Source of the DNA: Actinomycetota bacterium
GTDB taxonomy: Bacteria; Actinomycetota; Acidimicrobiia; Acidimicrobiales; AC-14
Assembly (NCBI GenBank): GCA_040754375.1
Contig: JBFMCT010000008.1
Coordinates: 45,114-109,113, forward strand
Length of the DNA stretch: 64,000 nt
Reading direction: 5' to 3'
The position numbers were made by a program, and so were the translations under genes. Under the pieces are notes generated by a model. The model had not been told where the DNA came from, did no database searches, and saw nothing but the letters and a program-made list of their open reading frames with translations. Below, in pieces: positions 40,888-49,479 of this stretch (the first letter of the stretch is position 1; every line of letters begins with the position of its first letter).

Positions 40888-42894
40888 GTGAGCAGGTCGG
40901 GGACCTACCGGCGGGAGCCGCTGTCGGAGGACGGTTTGCGGACGGCCCGGGAGCGGGCCCAGCACGTGATCGTGCTCATGCTGGAGAACCGGTCGTTCGA
41001 CCACATGCTCGGCTTCCTCGACCATCCGAAGCCCGAGGAGTTCGGCGGGTTCTCGGTGTCGCTCCCTGCGCCTGTGCCGGTCGACCTGAACAACCCGGCG
41101 GCCGGCACGGCCGGCCCGACGGCCGACGCCGGCCCCAGGTTGGGGCTCGACCCGCCGCACGGGCACGTCTCCGCGCTCCAGCAGATGCACCTGCGCCGGG
41201 GCCGGTTCCAGATGGACGGCTTCGCCACCGCCTACGGGCAGAAGCTGGCCGGCAAGGAGCAGGTGACCGTCGTGCGCTGGGGGCGGGTGGTGGCCCTTAG
41301 CCCGCTGGCCGGCGTCGTCGGGGGCGCCGCCTTCTACAACCTGGCCCGCCTCGGCATCCTCGGGGGCTGGCGGGCCTTCCTGCCGTGGCTGGTGGCCGGG
41401 GCCGTAGTGTTCGCCGGCTTGTGGGGGGCCTTGGAACTGAGGGCCGCACCCGGCGTCAGCGGGCGGACTCGGGCCCTGCTGCTGGCCGTGCCCGCCGTCG
41501 TCGTGGCGCTGGCCGGCCAGGGGCTGGGGCACTGGGTGGGCGGGGAACCGGGCTGGGTCATGTGGCCCCTGGTCACGTGGGCCGTCGTGCTGGCGTTCAT
41601 CGCCAGCACCCGGGGGTCGATGGTCCAGCGGGCGCGGGTCCCCGAGGGGCGGGTGACGGCCGAGAGCCGCAACGTCATGCGCTGCATGCCGCCGTCCCAG
41701 GTGCCCGTCCTGGCCAAGCTGGCCCGGGAGTACGCAGTCTGCACGCGGTGGTTCTCCTCGGTCCCGGGGGCGACGTGGCCCAACCGCAACTTCGCCCACG
41801 CGGGCACGTCGGACGAGTCCGTCGACATCGAGATCGGCTTCTACGACGACCCCACGATCTTCGAGCTGCTGGAACGGTCTTTCCCGCCCGCGCAAGGCCC
41901 CGGGCTCGACCCGGCCTGGCGCATCTACTACGACCAGGTCCCCCAGGTGATCGCCTTTCGCAAGCTGTGGACCGGCTGGCGGGCCAAGAACTGGCTTCCC
42001 CTCGACCGCCTGGTCGAGGACATATCGCGGTGGTCCCCGTCCAACCCCACCATGGCCCGGTACTCGTTCGTCGAGCCGTGCCACACGGGGGCGGGGGCCA
42101 ACAGCCAGCACCCCGGCAACAACGAGCGCTACGGGTCGGAGGACTTCGAGCGGGGCGAGGCGCTCATCGCTTCGATCTACGACGCACTGGTGGCCAACCA
42201 GTCCCTCTTCGAGCGCACGGTGTTCGTGATCACCTACGACGAGCACGGCGGTTTCTACGATCACGTGCCGCCCCCGGCGGCCACCCCGCCCGAGCCCATG
42301 GCGGGGCGCAGCCCGAGCCTGGCCCGCAACCTGGCCGGCTGGTTCCTGGACTACAACAGCCGGCCCTTCGAGTTCTCCTACCTGGGCCCCCGGGTGCCGG
42401 CCGTCATCGTGTCGCCGTGGACCGAGCCCGCGACCGTCTCGGCTGACGTGTTCGACCATGCCAGCATCCCGGCGACGCTCCGGCGCCTGTTCGCTCCCGA
42501 CCAGGCCAGCCTGACCCGCCGCGACGATGAGGCCAACGACTTCCTGCACCTTCTGGTCGACCGGGCCTCACCGACGGCGCCCACGCCCACCGGCCCGGGC
42601 ATGGTCAAGACCGAGGCCTTCGTGGCCGCCCCCGACCCCGCGCCCCTGGTGAGCGCGCCCGTGGCCCGGGGCGACGCCGCCTTCGAGACGCAACTGGCCG
42701 CGCTGGAAGGCGCGGTCCAGGACGTCCTCGCCCCTCTGGCGGCCGAGCCGGGTGGCCCAGCCGCGCCCGGGCCCATGGCCGCCGGGCCCGTGGGCCGGGC
42801 CGTGGGAGGAACCGGGGCCGAGAGCGCCGTGGGGGCCATGGCCCTGTTCCGGGCGGCGGCCGACGCCGCCCGCCGGGGCCGCCCGTCCACCTGA
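40888..42894 (+). CDS. Phospholipase C/acid phosphatase-like phosphoesterase with inserted membrane domain
   Basis: A 668-residue protein of the bacterial phospholipase C/AcpA phosphoesterase family. Catalytic landmarks: HVIVLMLENRSFDHMLG (metal and nucleophile region), CTRWFSSVPGATWPNRNFAH, SFVEPCHTG, VFVITYDEHGGFYDHV and a final VIVSPWTEPATVS-DHASIPATL block. Residues about 134-241 are four membrane helices inserted inside the catalytic domain, between FQMDGFATAYG and RNVMRCMPPSQVPVL, where relatives have a short loop. There is no N-terminal signal peptide. An even number of helices leaves both catalytic halves on one side. The last 90 residues are Ala/Pro-rich. GTG 40888 is chosen as it starts just before the domain. 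Substrate unknown. Confidence 0.82.
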   Translation: MSRSGTYRREPLSEDGLRTARERAQHVIVLMLENRSFDHMLGFLDHPKPEEFGGFSVSLPAPVPVDLNNPAAGTAGPTADAGPRLGLDPPHGHVSALQQMHLRRGRFQMDGFATAYGQKLAGKEQVTVVRWGRVVALSPLAGVVGGAAFYNLARLGILGGWRAFLPWLVAGAVVFAGLWGALELRAAPGVSGRTRALLLAVPAVVVALAGQGLGHWVGGEPGWVMWPLVTWAVVLAFIASTRGSMVQRARVPEGRVTAESRNVMRCMPPSQVPVLAKLAREYAVCTRWFSSVPGATWPNRNFAHAGTSDESVDIEIGFYDDPTIFELLERSFPPAQGPGLDPAWRIYYDQVPQVIAFRKLWTGWRAKNWLPLDRLVEDISRWSPSNPTMARYSFVEPCHTGAGANSQHPGNNERYGSEDFERGEALIASIYDALVANQSLFERTVFVITYDEHGGFYDHVPPPAATPPEPMAGRSPSLARNLAGWFLDYNSRPFEFSYLGPRVPAVIVSPWTEPATVSADVFDHASIPATLRRLFAPDQASLTRRDDEANDFLHLLVDRASPTAPTPTGPGMVKTEAFVAAPDPAPLVSAPVARGDAAFETQLAALEGAVQDVLAPLAAEPGGPAAPGPMAAGPVGRAVGGTGAESAVGAMALFRAAADAARRGRPST

Positions 42895-42928
42895 GGCCGC
42901 CCGCGGGACAGCGGCCGCCCGGCCCGGC

Positions 42929-43561
42929 TCAGCCCATCGTGCCGATGGCGTCCAGCAGGTCCGAGAGCACGTCGTCGGTGGGTGTCACCCGGAGGCCGTC
43001 TTGGCCGTGGTCGACCCCCAGGGCGGGACAGAAGAACGACCTGTCGCCCGCGAAGAAGTGGGGGGAGCCGACCACTCCCCGCCGACGTCCCTCCTCCCAG
43101 TCGGCCCGGACGCGGTCGCCGTGGTGCGCCTGCGGGGCGGGGACGCGGTGGGCCCCGGCCAGTTCGGCCAGCACCTGGGGTCGAGAGACGTCGAGGCCCT
43201 CCTCGAACAGGGCGTGGCGCAGTGCCATGCTCACCGCCTCCCCGGTGCTCAGGTCGACGTCGTACGCGCTGGCGGCCAGGGCCAGGGCGGGCAGGGTCGT
43301 GGCCGGGAAAGCCTCCCGGTCGAAGCCCGTGAACAGCTGGGGCACGACCTGGCTGCGCAGGGCCTCGACCTCACGGGCGACGGCCAGAGGGCGCAGGGGA
43401 CGGCCGTTGACGAGCTCGAGGGGCCAGGCCCGCACGTGCAACCGGAAGCCTCCCGCAACCTCGTAGCGGCGGTCGAGGAGCCGGCGCAGGCCGGCGTAGG
43501 CGAAGGGGCAGTAGACGTCGGCGAAGACCTCGATCCGCCGTTCCCGGCCGGCATCCCCCAC
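42929..43561 (-). CDS. DsbA-fold protein (FrnE/HCCA isomerase-like)
   Basis: A 210-residue thioredoxin-fold protein of the DSBA family. The N-terminal motif is FADVYCPFAYAG, so the second redox cysteine of CxxC is replaced by tyrosine, as in 2-hydroxychromene-2-carboxylate isomerase relatives. The C-terminal VVGSPHFFAGDRSFFCPALG holds the cis-proline region. No signal peptide, so cytoplasmic. GTG 43561 is supported by a TACGGT box 6 bases upstream. The natural substrate is unknown; a glutathione- or mycothiol-type reaction is possible. Confidence 0.8.
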   Translation of the reverse strand: MGDAGRERRIEVFADVYCPFAYAGLRRLLDRRYEVAGGFRLHVRAWPLELVNGRPLRPLAVAREVEALRSQVVPQLFTGFDREAFPATTLPALALAASAYDVDLSTGEAVSMALRHALFEEGLDVSRPQVLAELAGAHRVPAPQAHHGDRVRADWEEGRRRGVVGSPHFFAGDRSFFCPALGVDHGQDGLRVTPTDDVLSDLLDAIGTMG

Positions 43562-43567
43562 GGCGAC

Positions 43568-43573
43568 ACCGTA
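43568..43573 (-). promoter_or_regulatory. -10 box of the DsbA-fold gene leaderless promoter
   Basis: TACGGT on the minus strand, 6 bases before GTG 43561. Confidence 0.5.
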
Positions 43574-43629
43574 GATGGCCAAGTTCAGCCGGGCCGAAGG
43601 TCCCAAATGTGGGGGCGGGGGGCTCGGTA

Positions 43630-43645
43630 GTGGTGCTAACACCAC
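43630..43645. promoter_or_regulatory. Inverted repeat upstream of the GGDEF gene
   Basis: GTGGTG-CTAA-CACCAC, 32 bases before GTG 43678, between divergent genes. A small operator is possible; no known consensus matched. Confidence 0.35.
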
Positions 43646-43677
43646 CACAGGGGCCCGGGACCAGCCACACTTCAGGT

Positions 43678-45138
43678 GTGGCCGAAGACGCGCAGCACGA
43701 CGGTTACTACAAGGACCTGGTGGAGTCGGCACCCGACGCCATCCTCGTGGTCAACCAGCAGGGAACGATCGAGCTCGTCAACCGCCAGGCCGAGCTGCTC
43801 TTCGGTTACTCCCGGGACGAGCTGATCGGCCGAGCCGTGGAGGTGCTGGTGCCTGACCGGGCGCGGGACGTTCACCCGTCTCACCGCGGCCGGTACTTCG
43901 GCGACCCCCGCACCCGGCCCATGGGGGCCGGTCTCGACCTCACAGCCCGCCGTAAGGACGGCAGCGAGGTGCCGGTAGACATCAGTCTCAGCCCCCTCCA
44001 GACCGAACGGGGCATGGTCGTATCGGTCGCCATCCGGGACGTCACCGAGCGCAAGCGGGGTGAACGCGCTCTTCAGGACGCCTACGAGAAGCTGTCGGCG
44101 TCGGTGGGCGAGCTGGAGCGGCACGATCGCGACATGACGCTCGTCAACGAGATGGGGGACCTCCTCCAGAGCTGCGTGACCACCGACGAGGCCCACGAGG
44201 TGATCTCCCGCTATGGCCGGCGCCTGTTCCCCTCCGACGCCGGTGCCGTCTTCACGGCCGGGGCGTCGAGGACCGTGCTCGACGCGGTCGCGACCTGGGG
44301 GGACCAGGTCCGGGCGCCGACCACCATCGACCGGGAGGAGTGCTGGGCACTGCGCCGGGCCCGGGCCTACGTGGTCGAGGGAGCCGACGAGGGCCCCGTG
44401 TGCCCCCACCTCGGCTTTCCACCCGTCGCCGGCGCCATCTGTGTCCCGATGATGGCCCAGGGCGAGGCTTTCGGTCTGTTCCACGTGCTGGCCGGGCCCG
44501 GGGCCAACCACAGTGGCCCCAGCGCCTTCGAAGCCAAGCGGCGCCTGGCGCTGACCGTGGCCGAGCAGTTGTCGCTGGCTCTGGCCAACCTCGGCCTGCG
44601 GGAGTCGCTGCGCCGCCAGTCGGTGTCCGACCCGCTCACCGGGCTCTACAACCGCCGGTTCATGGAAGAGCAGCTGGGCCGGGAGATCTCCCGGTCCGAG
44701 CGCACCGGGCTCCCGGTGGCCGTGGTGGCGGCCGATGTCGACATCTTCAAGGACGTGAACGACGGCATGGGCCACGGCGTGGGGGACGAGGTGCTGCGGG
44801 CCGTGGCCAAGGTGCTCGAGCACGGCGTCCGAGAGGGCGACATCGTGTGCCGTTGCGGGGGCGACGAGTTCGTGGTGGTCATGCCCAGCACCGACCTGGC
44901 CACGGCCCGTGCCCGAGCCGAGGACCTGCGCACCGACCTGATTGCCCTGGCCCAGGCCCGTGACGCATCCCTGCCCCTGGTCACCATGTCCCTCGGCGTC
45001 GCGATCTACCCCGAGCACGGGAGGACGGTGGCCGCGGTCCTGAGGGCGGCCGACGTGGCCCTCTACCAGGCCAAGCAGGGCGGCCGCAACCAAGTGGCGT
45101 CGGCCGGCGACCCTGCGGCGCCGCTCGCCCTGGGTTAA
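43678..45138 (+). CDS. PAS-GAF diguanylate cyclase
   Basis: A 486-residue soluble protein. PAS (about 8-125, YYKDLVESAPDAILVVNQQG to VAIRDVTERKR), a coiled coil, GAF (about 155-310) and a GGDEF domain with intact active site RCGGDEFVVV. An inhibitory I-site REGD stands five residues before GGDEF, so product inhibition by c-di-GMP is likely. DPLTGLYNRRFM and the late YPEHGRTVAAVLRAADVALY block are typical. It makes c-di-GMP. GTG 43678 is used; upstream starts would add residues without homology. Confidence 0.9.
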   Translation: MAEDAQHDGYYKDLVESAPDAILVVNQQGTIELVNRQAELLFGYSRDELIGRAVEVLVPDRARDVHPSHRGRYFGDPRTRPMGAGLDLTARRKDGSEVPVDISLSPLQTERGMVVSVAIRDVTERKRGERALQDAYEKLSASVGELERHDRDMTLVNEMGDLLQSCVTTDEAHEVISRYGRRLFPSDAGAVFTAGASRTVLDAVATWGDQVRAPTTIDREECWALRRARAYVVEGADEGPVCPHLGFPPVAGAICVPMMAQGEAFGLFHVLAGPGANHSGPSAFEAKRRLALTVAEQLSLALANLGLRESLRRQSVSDPLTGLYNRRFMEEQLGREISRSERTGLPVAVVAADVDIFKDVNDGMGHGVGDEVLRAVAKVLEHGVREGDIVCRCGGDEFVVVMPSTDLATARARAEDLRTDLIALAQARDASLPLVTMSLGVAIYPEHGRTVAAVLRAADVALYQAKQGGRNQVASAGDPAAPLALG

Positions 45139-45199
45139 GGCCGGCGAAGGCGGCAAGAGGACTTCCGGCCCTGGCGGCGACCCGCTCACGTCGCCCAGG

Positions 45200-47104
45200 A
45201 TGACGGGGGTGGACGACGATTCCGTAGGCTTGCGCGCCCTGTCGCGCCAGGCGTGCCTGGCCCTGCTGGCGGTGGCCCGCGGGGCCCGGGTGGCGTTCTC
45301 GGCCGGGGCCCTGCCGGCCGTTCAGCCCGTCGAGTTCGAACTGGGCGACGGAGGCCTCAGGCTTCGGGCCGCGCCGGGCACGCCCGCGGCCGAGGGTGCC
45401 CCTGGCCACGTGGTCACCTTCGAGGCCGACGGCGAGGACAGCGCCGGCCTCTGGAGCGTGACCGTGACCGGGACGGCCCGCCGGGCCGAGGGAGCGGACG
45501 GCGCGGGCGGCGCGGACGGCGCGGACGGTGGGGCCGAGGGGATGGCTGGCGGCGGCTGGGCGGGGGACACCCCGGGTCGGCCTCTGTGGCTGCCCCTGGA
45601 GGTCGTGTCCGGCCTGCGAGCCCCGGCCCGGGGCACGGCCGGCCCCGGTCAGCCCGAGCAGGCGGCGGCCGTGGCCGAGACCCATGCGGGCATCGTCTTC
45701 TTCGCCGGGGACCGGGCCTACAAGGCCAAGAAGCCCATCGACCTCGGCTTTTCCGACTTCCGCACCCGCGAGTCCCGCCTGCAGGCTTGCCGGCGGGAGG
45801 TGGCCCTCAACCGGCGCCTGGCCCCCGACGTCTACCTGGGCGTGGCCGACGTGTCGGGGACTGACGGCGAGCTGTGCGACCACTTGGTGGTCATGCGGCG
45901 GATGCCGGCCGCCCGCCGGCTGTCGGCCCTGGTGGCCGCCGGCCGCCCTGTGGGCGACGACCTGGACGCGGTCGCCGCCCTGCTGGCCCGCTTCCACCGC
46001 GGGGCCGCCCGGTCGGCGGCCATCGACGAGGCCGCCGCCGCACCCGCCCAGCTGGCCCGCTGGGAGGCGAACGGATCGGAGATGGCGCCCTTCGTGGGAG
46101 GGCCCCTCGACGCCCGGTTGGCGGCCGGTACCGTCGAGATGGCCCGGCGGTTCATCGCCGGGCGCGGGCCTCTCTTCGAAGCCAGGGTGGCCGACGGGCG
46201 GGCGTGCGACGGCCACGGCGACGTGCTGGCCGACGACATCTTCTGCCTGGACGACGGGCCTCGCCTGCTCGACTGCCTCGACTTCGACGACCGCCTCCGC
46301 TACGGGGATGCCCTGGCCGACGCCGCCTTCCTGGCCATGGACCTCGAGCGCCTCGGTCGCCCCGACCTGGCCGGGACTTTCTTGGAGGCCTACCGGGTGG
46401 CGGCCGGGGACTGCTGGCCCGCCAGCCTGGCACACCACTACGTGGCCTACCGGGCGCAGGTCCGGGCCAAGGTGGCGTGCATCCGGTGGTCCCAGGGCGA
46501 CCCGGGGGCGGCGGGGGCCGCCGGTCACCTGCTGCGCCTGTGCGCCGACCATCTGCGCCGGGGACGGGTACGCCTGGTGCTGGTCGGGGGCCTGCCCGGT
46601 ACCGGGAAGTCCACCGTGGCCCAGGCGCTGGGAGAGCGTCAGGGGGCGACCGTCCTGCGCTCGGACGAGGTCCGCGGCCGGCTGTTCCCGCCGGGCGCGG
46701 CGGTCGACGGCCCCGCGGGGGTGATGACCGGGCGCTATGCCCCGGCGGCCACCGGCGCGGTCTACGAGCAGATGTTGGTCGAGGCGGGCCGGGCGCTGGC
46801 AGGGGGGGAGACGGTCGTGCTCGACGCCACCTGGCGCGATCCCCAGTGGCGGGCCCGGGCCGCCCAGGTGGCCGAGGGGGCGCACGCCGACCTCATGGCG
46901 TTCCGCTGCTCGGCCCCCCTCGAAATAGCCGTGGAACGGGCCCGGAGGCGACGGCGCGAGGGGGCCGACCCTTCGGAGGCAGGCGAGGACGTGGTCAGGG
47001 CCCTTTGGGAGGACGACCTAACCTGGACGGGGGCGTTCGACCTCGACACGTCCGCCGAGCCGAGCGCCGCAGTCGACGCCGCACTGGCGGTGCTCGAGCG
47101 GTGA
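45200..47104 (+). CDS. Fusion of PNPOx-like, aminoglycoside phosphotransferase-like and AAA kinase domains
   Basis: A 634-residue three-part protein. Residues 1 to about 145 resemble a PNPOx split-barrel (ALLAVARGARVAFSAGALPA, VVTFEADGEDSAGLWSVTVTG). The middle is an APH-like kinase with ACDGHGDVLADDIFCLDDG and LDCLDFDDRLRYGD; the usual Asn of HGDxxxxN is Asp. The last 180 residues are a P-loop kinase (LVLVGGLPGTGKSTVAQALG). Proteins with the last two parts are known in mycobacteria (Rv2004c-like, in the DosR hypoxia regulon), but the N-terminal barrel is additional. Two free PNPOx-like genes follow directly, which suggests a shared redox or stress role. Substrates unknown. Confidence 0.78.
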   Translation: MTGVDDDSVGLRALSRQACLALLAVARGARVAFSAGALPAVQPVEFELGDGGLRLRAAPGTPAAEGAPGHVVTFEADGEDSAGLWSVTVTGTARRAEGADGAGGADGADGGAEGMAGGGWAGDTPGRPLWLPLEVVSGLRAPARGTAGPGQPEQAAAVAETHAGIVFFAGDRAYKAKKPIDLGFSDFRTRESRLQACRREVALNRRLAPDVYLGVADVSGTDGELCDHLVVMRRMPAARRLSALVAAGRPVGDDLDAVAALLARFHRGAARSAAIDEAAAAPAQLARWEANGSEMAPFVGGPLDARLAAGTVEMARRFIAGRGPLFEARVADGRACDGHGDVLADDIFCLDDGPRLLDCLDFDDRLRYGDALADAAFLAMDLERLGRPDLAGTFLEAYRVAAGDCWPASLAHHYVAYRAQVRAKVACIRWSQGDPGAAGAAGHLLRLCADHLRRGRVRLVLVGGLPGTGKSTVAQALGERQGATVLRSDEVRGRLFPPGAAVDGPAGVMTGRYAPAATGAVYEQMLVEAGRALAGGETVVLDATWRDPQWRARAAQVAEGAHADLMAFRCSAPLEIAVERARRRRREGADPSEAGEDVVRALWEDDLTWTGAFDLDTSAEPSAAVDAALAVLER

Positions 47105-47121
47105 CGCCCAAGGAGGGACCG

Positions 47122-47580
47122 ATGAGCGCCGACGAGGACCCGAGGCCCGACGACGGGACCACCCTGGCCGAGCTCACCCGGGACGAGTGCCTGGAGCTCC
47201 TGGGCGGCAGGATGATCGGTCGGGTGGCCGTCGCCGAACCTGGGGCGGCTCCCCTCGTGGTGCCTGTGAACTACGTCCTCGAGGGCGAGAGCGTGGTGTT
47301 CCGGACCGACTACGGCAGCAAGTTCCGCCTGGCCGTCCTGGGCGAGCAGCCCGTGGCCTTCGAGATCGACGGCGTCGAGCCCGGTCGGCGGACCGGATGG
47401 AGCGTGCTCGTCCAGGGCACCGCCCACGAGCTCGACGAGGCTGCGGGCGAGGCGCTGGGCGTCGAGCCGTGGGCGCCCGGCCGCAAGGACCGGTGGGTGA
47501 GGATCGTCCCGTCGTCGCTCACCGGCCGGCGTATCCAGCTCCCCCCGGTCTCCGGCACTGACAGCCGCGGCTACCTCTGA
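47122..47580 (+). CDS. Pyridoxamine 5'-phosphate oxidase-like protein 1
   Basis: A 152-residue split-barrel flavin- or F420-binding protein: ELTRDECLELLGGRMIGRVA, PLVVPVNYVLEGESVVFRT, VAFEIDGVEPGRRTGWSVLV and the VRIVPSSLTGRRI ending. A strong AAGGAGGG stands 7 bases before ATG 47122. It begins 17 bases after the fusion gene and is surely in its operon. Similar proteins are often in the hypoxia/stress regulon of mycobacteria. Cofactor and substrate unknown. Confidence 0.8.
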   Translation: MSADEDPRPDDGTTLAELTRDECLELLGGRMIGRVAVAEPGAAPLVVPVNYVLEGESVVFRTDYGSKFRLAVLGEQPVAFEIDGVEPGRRTGWSVLVQGTAHELDEAAGEALGVEPWAPGRKDRWVRIVPSSLTGRRIQLPPVSGTDSRGYL

Positions 47581-47662
47581 CGGGCGGGACCGGCCGAAGG
47601 GCACTGCCGGGGAGGGACGTTCGGCCCTGGGCGGCAAGGCCCCAGCGGGCGATCATCCACTC

Positions 47663-48109
47663 ATGGAAGTCGACTGCTCGGGCCTCGAGGTGCTCACCGA
47701 GGAAGAGGCCCGCCGCCTGCTGGCGAGCACTTCCCTCGGCCGCCTCGCCCTCAACGTCGGCGCGCTCCCCGTGGTGGTGCCCGTCGCCTACCAGATGAGC
47801 GCCGCCGGGATCATCCTGCGGGCCGGCGAGGGCACGACCGTGGAGGGCGCGACCCGCGGGACGGTCGTCGGTTTCGAGGCCGACGACATCGACCCCGGCA
47901 CGGGCGAGGGGTGGACGGTGACCGTCACCGGGGTCGCCACCCACCTCGGCCCCGGTGAGGTCCCCGAGGAGGCTGCCCTGCTGCCCCGGGCCAACGGCTG
48001 GTCGGGCCGGGCCGAGACCCGGGTGGTCTGCATCTCGGTCGAGATACTGGCCGGCCGCCGCTGTCACGGCCGCGCCAACGCCAACGGCAACGGCCGGCTG
48101 AAGGGCTGA
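47663..48109 (+). CDS. Pyridoxamine 5'-phosphate oxidase-like protein 2
   Basis: A 148-residue paralogue of the preceding protein, with EVLTEEEARRLLASTSLGRL, LPVVVPVAYQMSAAGIILRA, VVGFEADDIDPGTGEGWTVT and ISVEILAGRR. The C-terminus differs (RCHGRANANGNGRLKG). It probably continues the same operon. Two paralogues plus the barrel in the fusion give three related domains within 3 kb. Confidence 0.78.
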   Translation: MEVDCSGLEVLTEEEARRLLASTSLGRLALNVGALPVVVPVAYQMSAAGIILRAGEGTTVEGATRGTVVGFEADDIDPGTGEGWTVTVTGVATHLGPGEVPEEAALLPRANGWSGRAETRVVCISVEILAGRRCHGRANANGNGRLKG

Positions 48110-48122
48110 CCGGCTGGCCGGC

Positions 48123-48153
48123 GGGGAGCGGGGAGCGGGGAGGGGGGAGGGGG
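48123..48153 (+). other. G-rich run, possible G-quadruplex
   Basis: Five G-runs of four or more (48123, 48130, 48137, 48142, 48149) separated by one to three bases, between convergent genes. The first three form the tandem unit GGGGAGC. Such a sequence meets the usual G4 pattern and could help end transcription from either side. Confidence 0.6.
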
Positions 48154-48162
48154 CAGCGCTCC

Positions 48163-48513
48163 TCAGGGGCGGTCGCGGCCCAGCAGGCGGTCGATCAGCC
48201 AACGGATGCTGTCGGGCTGGCCTTCGGCGTCCTGCCACCCGTCGAGCAGGGCGGTCACCTGGTCGTGCCCGTGGACCAGCTTGAGCACCCGCACACCCAG
48301 GTCGTCGGGCTGGGGCGGGATGGCCATGAAGTCGCCGAACTGGTCGAACCACAGGGGGGCGGGGTCGTCGTGCATGACGTAGAGCTCGCCGGTGTCCTGC
48401 ACCCAGTTGAGCTCGTAGCGGTTGCCCCGGGCGTCGTGCCAGTCCTGGCCGAACTGCAACTCGTCGGACGCCCGGCGCCGGGGATCGGCGTCGTAGAACT
48501 CCTCGATGTTCAC
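48163..48513 (-). CDS. Hypothetical protein, actinobacterial
   Basis: A 116-residue soluble protein beginning NIEEFYDADPRRRASDELQF, with WHDARGNRYELNWVQDTGEL in the middle and a C-terminal helix (SIRWLIDRLLGRD). The many Trp, Asp and Tyr residues recall short uncharacterised actinobacterial proteins, but I cannot name a family. GTG 48513 is favoured over 48537 by a TACGCT box 6 bases upstream. Confidence 0.65.
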   Translation of the reverse strand: MNIEEFYDADPRRRASDELQFGQDWHDARGNRYELNWVQDTGELYVMHDDPAPLWFDQFGDFMAIPPQPDDLGVRVLKLVHGHDQVTALLDGWQDAEGQPDSIRWLIDRLLGRDRP

Positions 48514-48519
48514 ACCGGC

Positions 48520-48525
48520 AGCGTA
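48520..48525 (-). promoter_or_regulatory. -10 box of a leaderless promoter
   Basis: TACGCT on the minus strand, 6 bases before GTG 48513. Confidence 0.45.
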
Positions 48526-48594
48526 GGTGCCCGCCACCAGCCCGGGGGTTCGATGCGGGCGACTTCCATGGCCGCCGAGGCTATCGGGGCAGGC

Positions 48595-49416
48595 TCAGGG
48601 GTTCTTCACCAGGCTGCGTAGCTTCATGCCCATCCACGGCTTTCGGCCCCAGGCCAGGAGCTTGCCCTTGGGGATGGCGTCCCACTGGCTGATCCGGGCC
48701 CAGGTGACCAGCAGGAAGGCCACCGGGTCGACCAGCAGGTGGCAGTCGACCCGGCCCGTGGGCGGCCCGGGGGTGACCACCAGGTCACCGTCGTGGAAGC
48801 GGAACTGGGTGCGCTCACCACCCTTGACCCGGATGTCGTAGGTCACCCGCACGCCCCGGGCCGCCTCCTGGTCGACCATCGACGGCCCCAGTGCCCGCAG
48901 GACCTGGAAGATGAACCCGTCGATGATCAGGGCGGCGTCGCCCGGGGCGATGGGCCACCGCTGGCCGTCGGCCAGGGCGATGTCCCGGCCGTGCACTACC
49001 AGTTCGTTGAGCACGTGGCAGGTGACGGTGGACAGGGGGAACTCGACGCCCTGGACCAGCCACGTGCGCCCGTCGTCGGCCCCGGCCTTGGCCATGTAGT
49101 CCACGAAGCCGGCCACGCTGGCGTCGATGCGGTCGGCCAGAACCCCCAGGTCGCGCTCGGTCTCGGCCTCGACGAACATCGTCGTCAGCCCGGCCAGGCC
49201 CCACAGGTCGTCGATTAGGCCGCCGCCCCCCTTGGCCACAGCCGTCACCGCGTCCATGGCGTGGGACACGTGGGCCGCCAGTTGGGCGATGTCCCAGGCG
49301 CCCACCGCCGGGGCCGCGGGGTTGCCCACCGAGCGCAGCAGGGCCGACATCCGGGGCCCGGCCCGGGCCACCGCCTCGCGTGCCGCCACCCATTCGACCC
49401 GTGGGGAGATCTGCAT
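48595..49416 (-). CDS. DinB/maleylpyruvate isomerase-like protein with SCP2 domain
   Basis: A 273-residue protein. The N-terminal half has the DinB/MDMPI helical bundle (VGAWDIAQLAAHVSHAMDAV and TCHVLNELVVHGRDIALA, with the metal-ligand histidines of HV and VHGRD). The C-terminal half looks like an SCP2 sterol-carrier domain (GERTQFRFHDGDLVVTPGPP). This pairing is common in Actinobacteria, where the bundle is thought to act in mycothiol-dependent reactions. No signal peptide. ATG 49416 follows a TAACTT box by 8 bases. Confidence 0.8.
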   Translation of the reverse strand: MQISPRVEWVAAREAVARAGPRMSALLRSVGNPAAPAVGAWDIAQLAAHVSHAMDAVTAVAKGGGGLIDDLWGLAGLTTMFVEAETERDLGVLADRIDASVAGFVDYMAKAGADDGRTWLVQGVEFPLSTVTCHVLNELVVHGRDIALADGQRWPIAPGDAALIIDGFIFQVLRALGPSMVDQEAARGVRVTYDIRVKGGERTQFRFHDGDLVVTPGPPTGRVDCHLLVDPVAFLLVTWARISQWDAIPKGKLLAWGRKPWMGMKLRSLVKNP

Positions 49417-49424
49417 GGCCGGAC

Positions 49425-49430
49425 AAGTTA
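49425..49430 (-). promoter_or_regulatory. -10 box of a leaderless promoter
   Basis: TAACTT on the minus strand, 8 bases before ATG 49416. Confidence 0.4.
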
Positions 49431-49479
49431 GGCGACCGGCCCGGCCCGGGGCGGGGTACCGGGCCGGGCCGGCCGCTGG

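Noticed and set aside
40804..42549. A 581-codon minus-strand frame over the phospholipase gene
   Set aside because: No recognisable domain and typical shadow composition.
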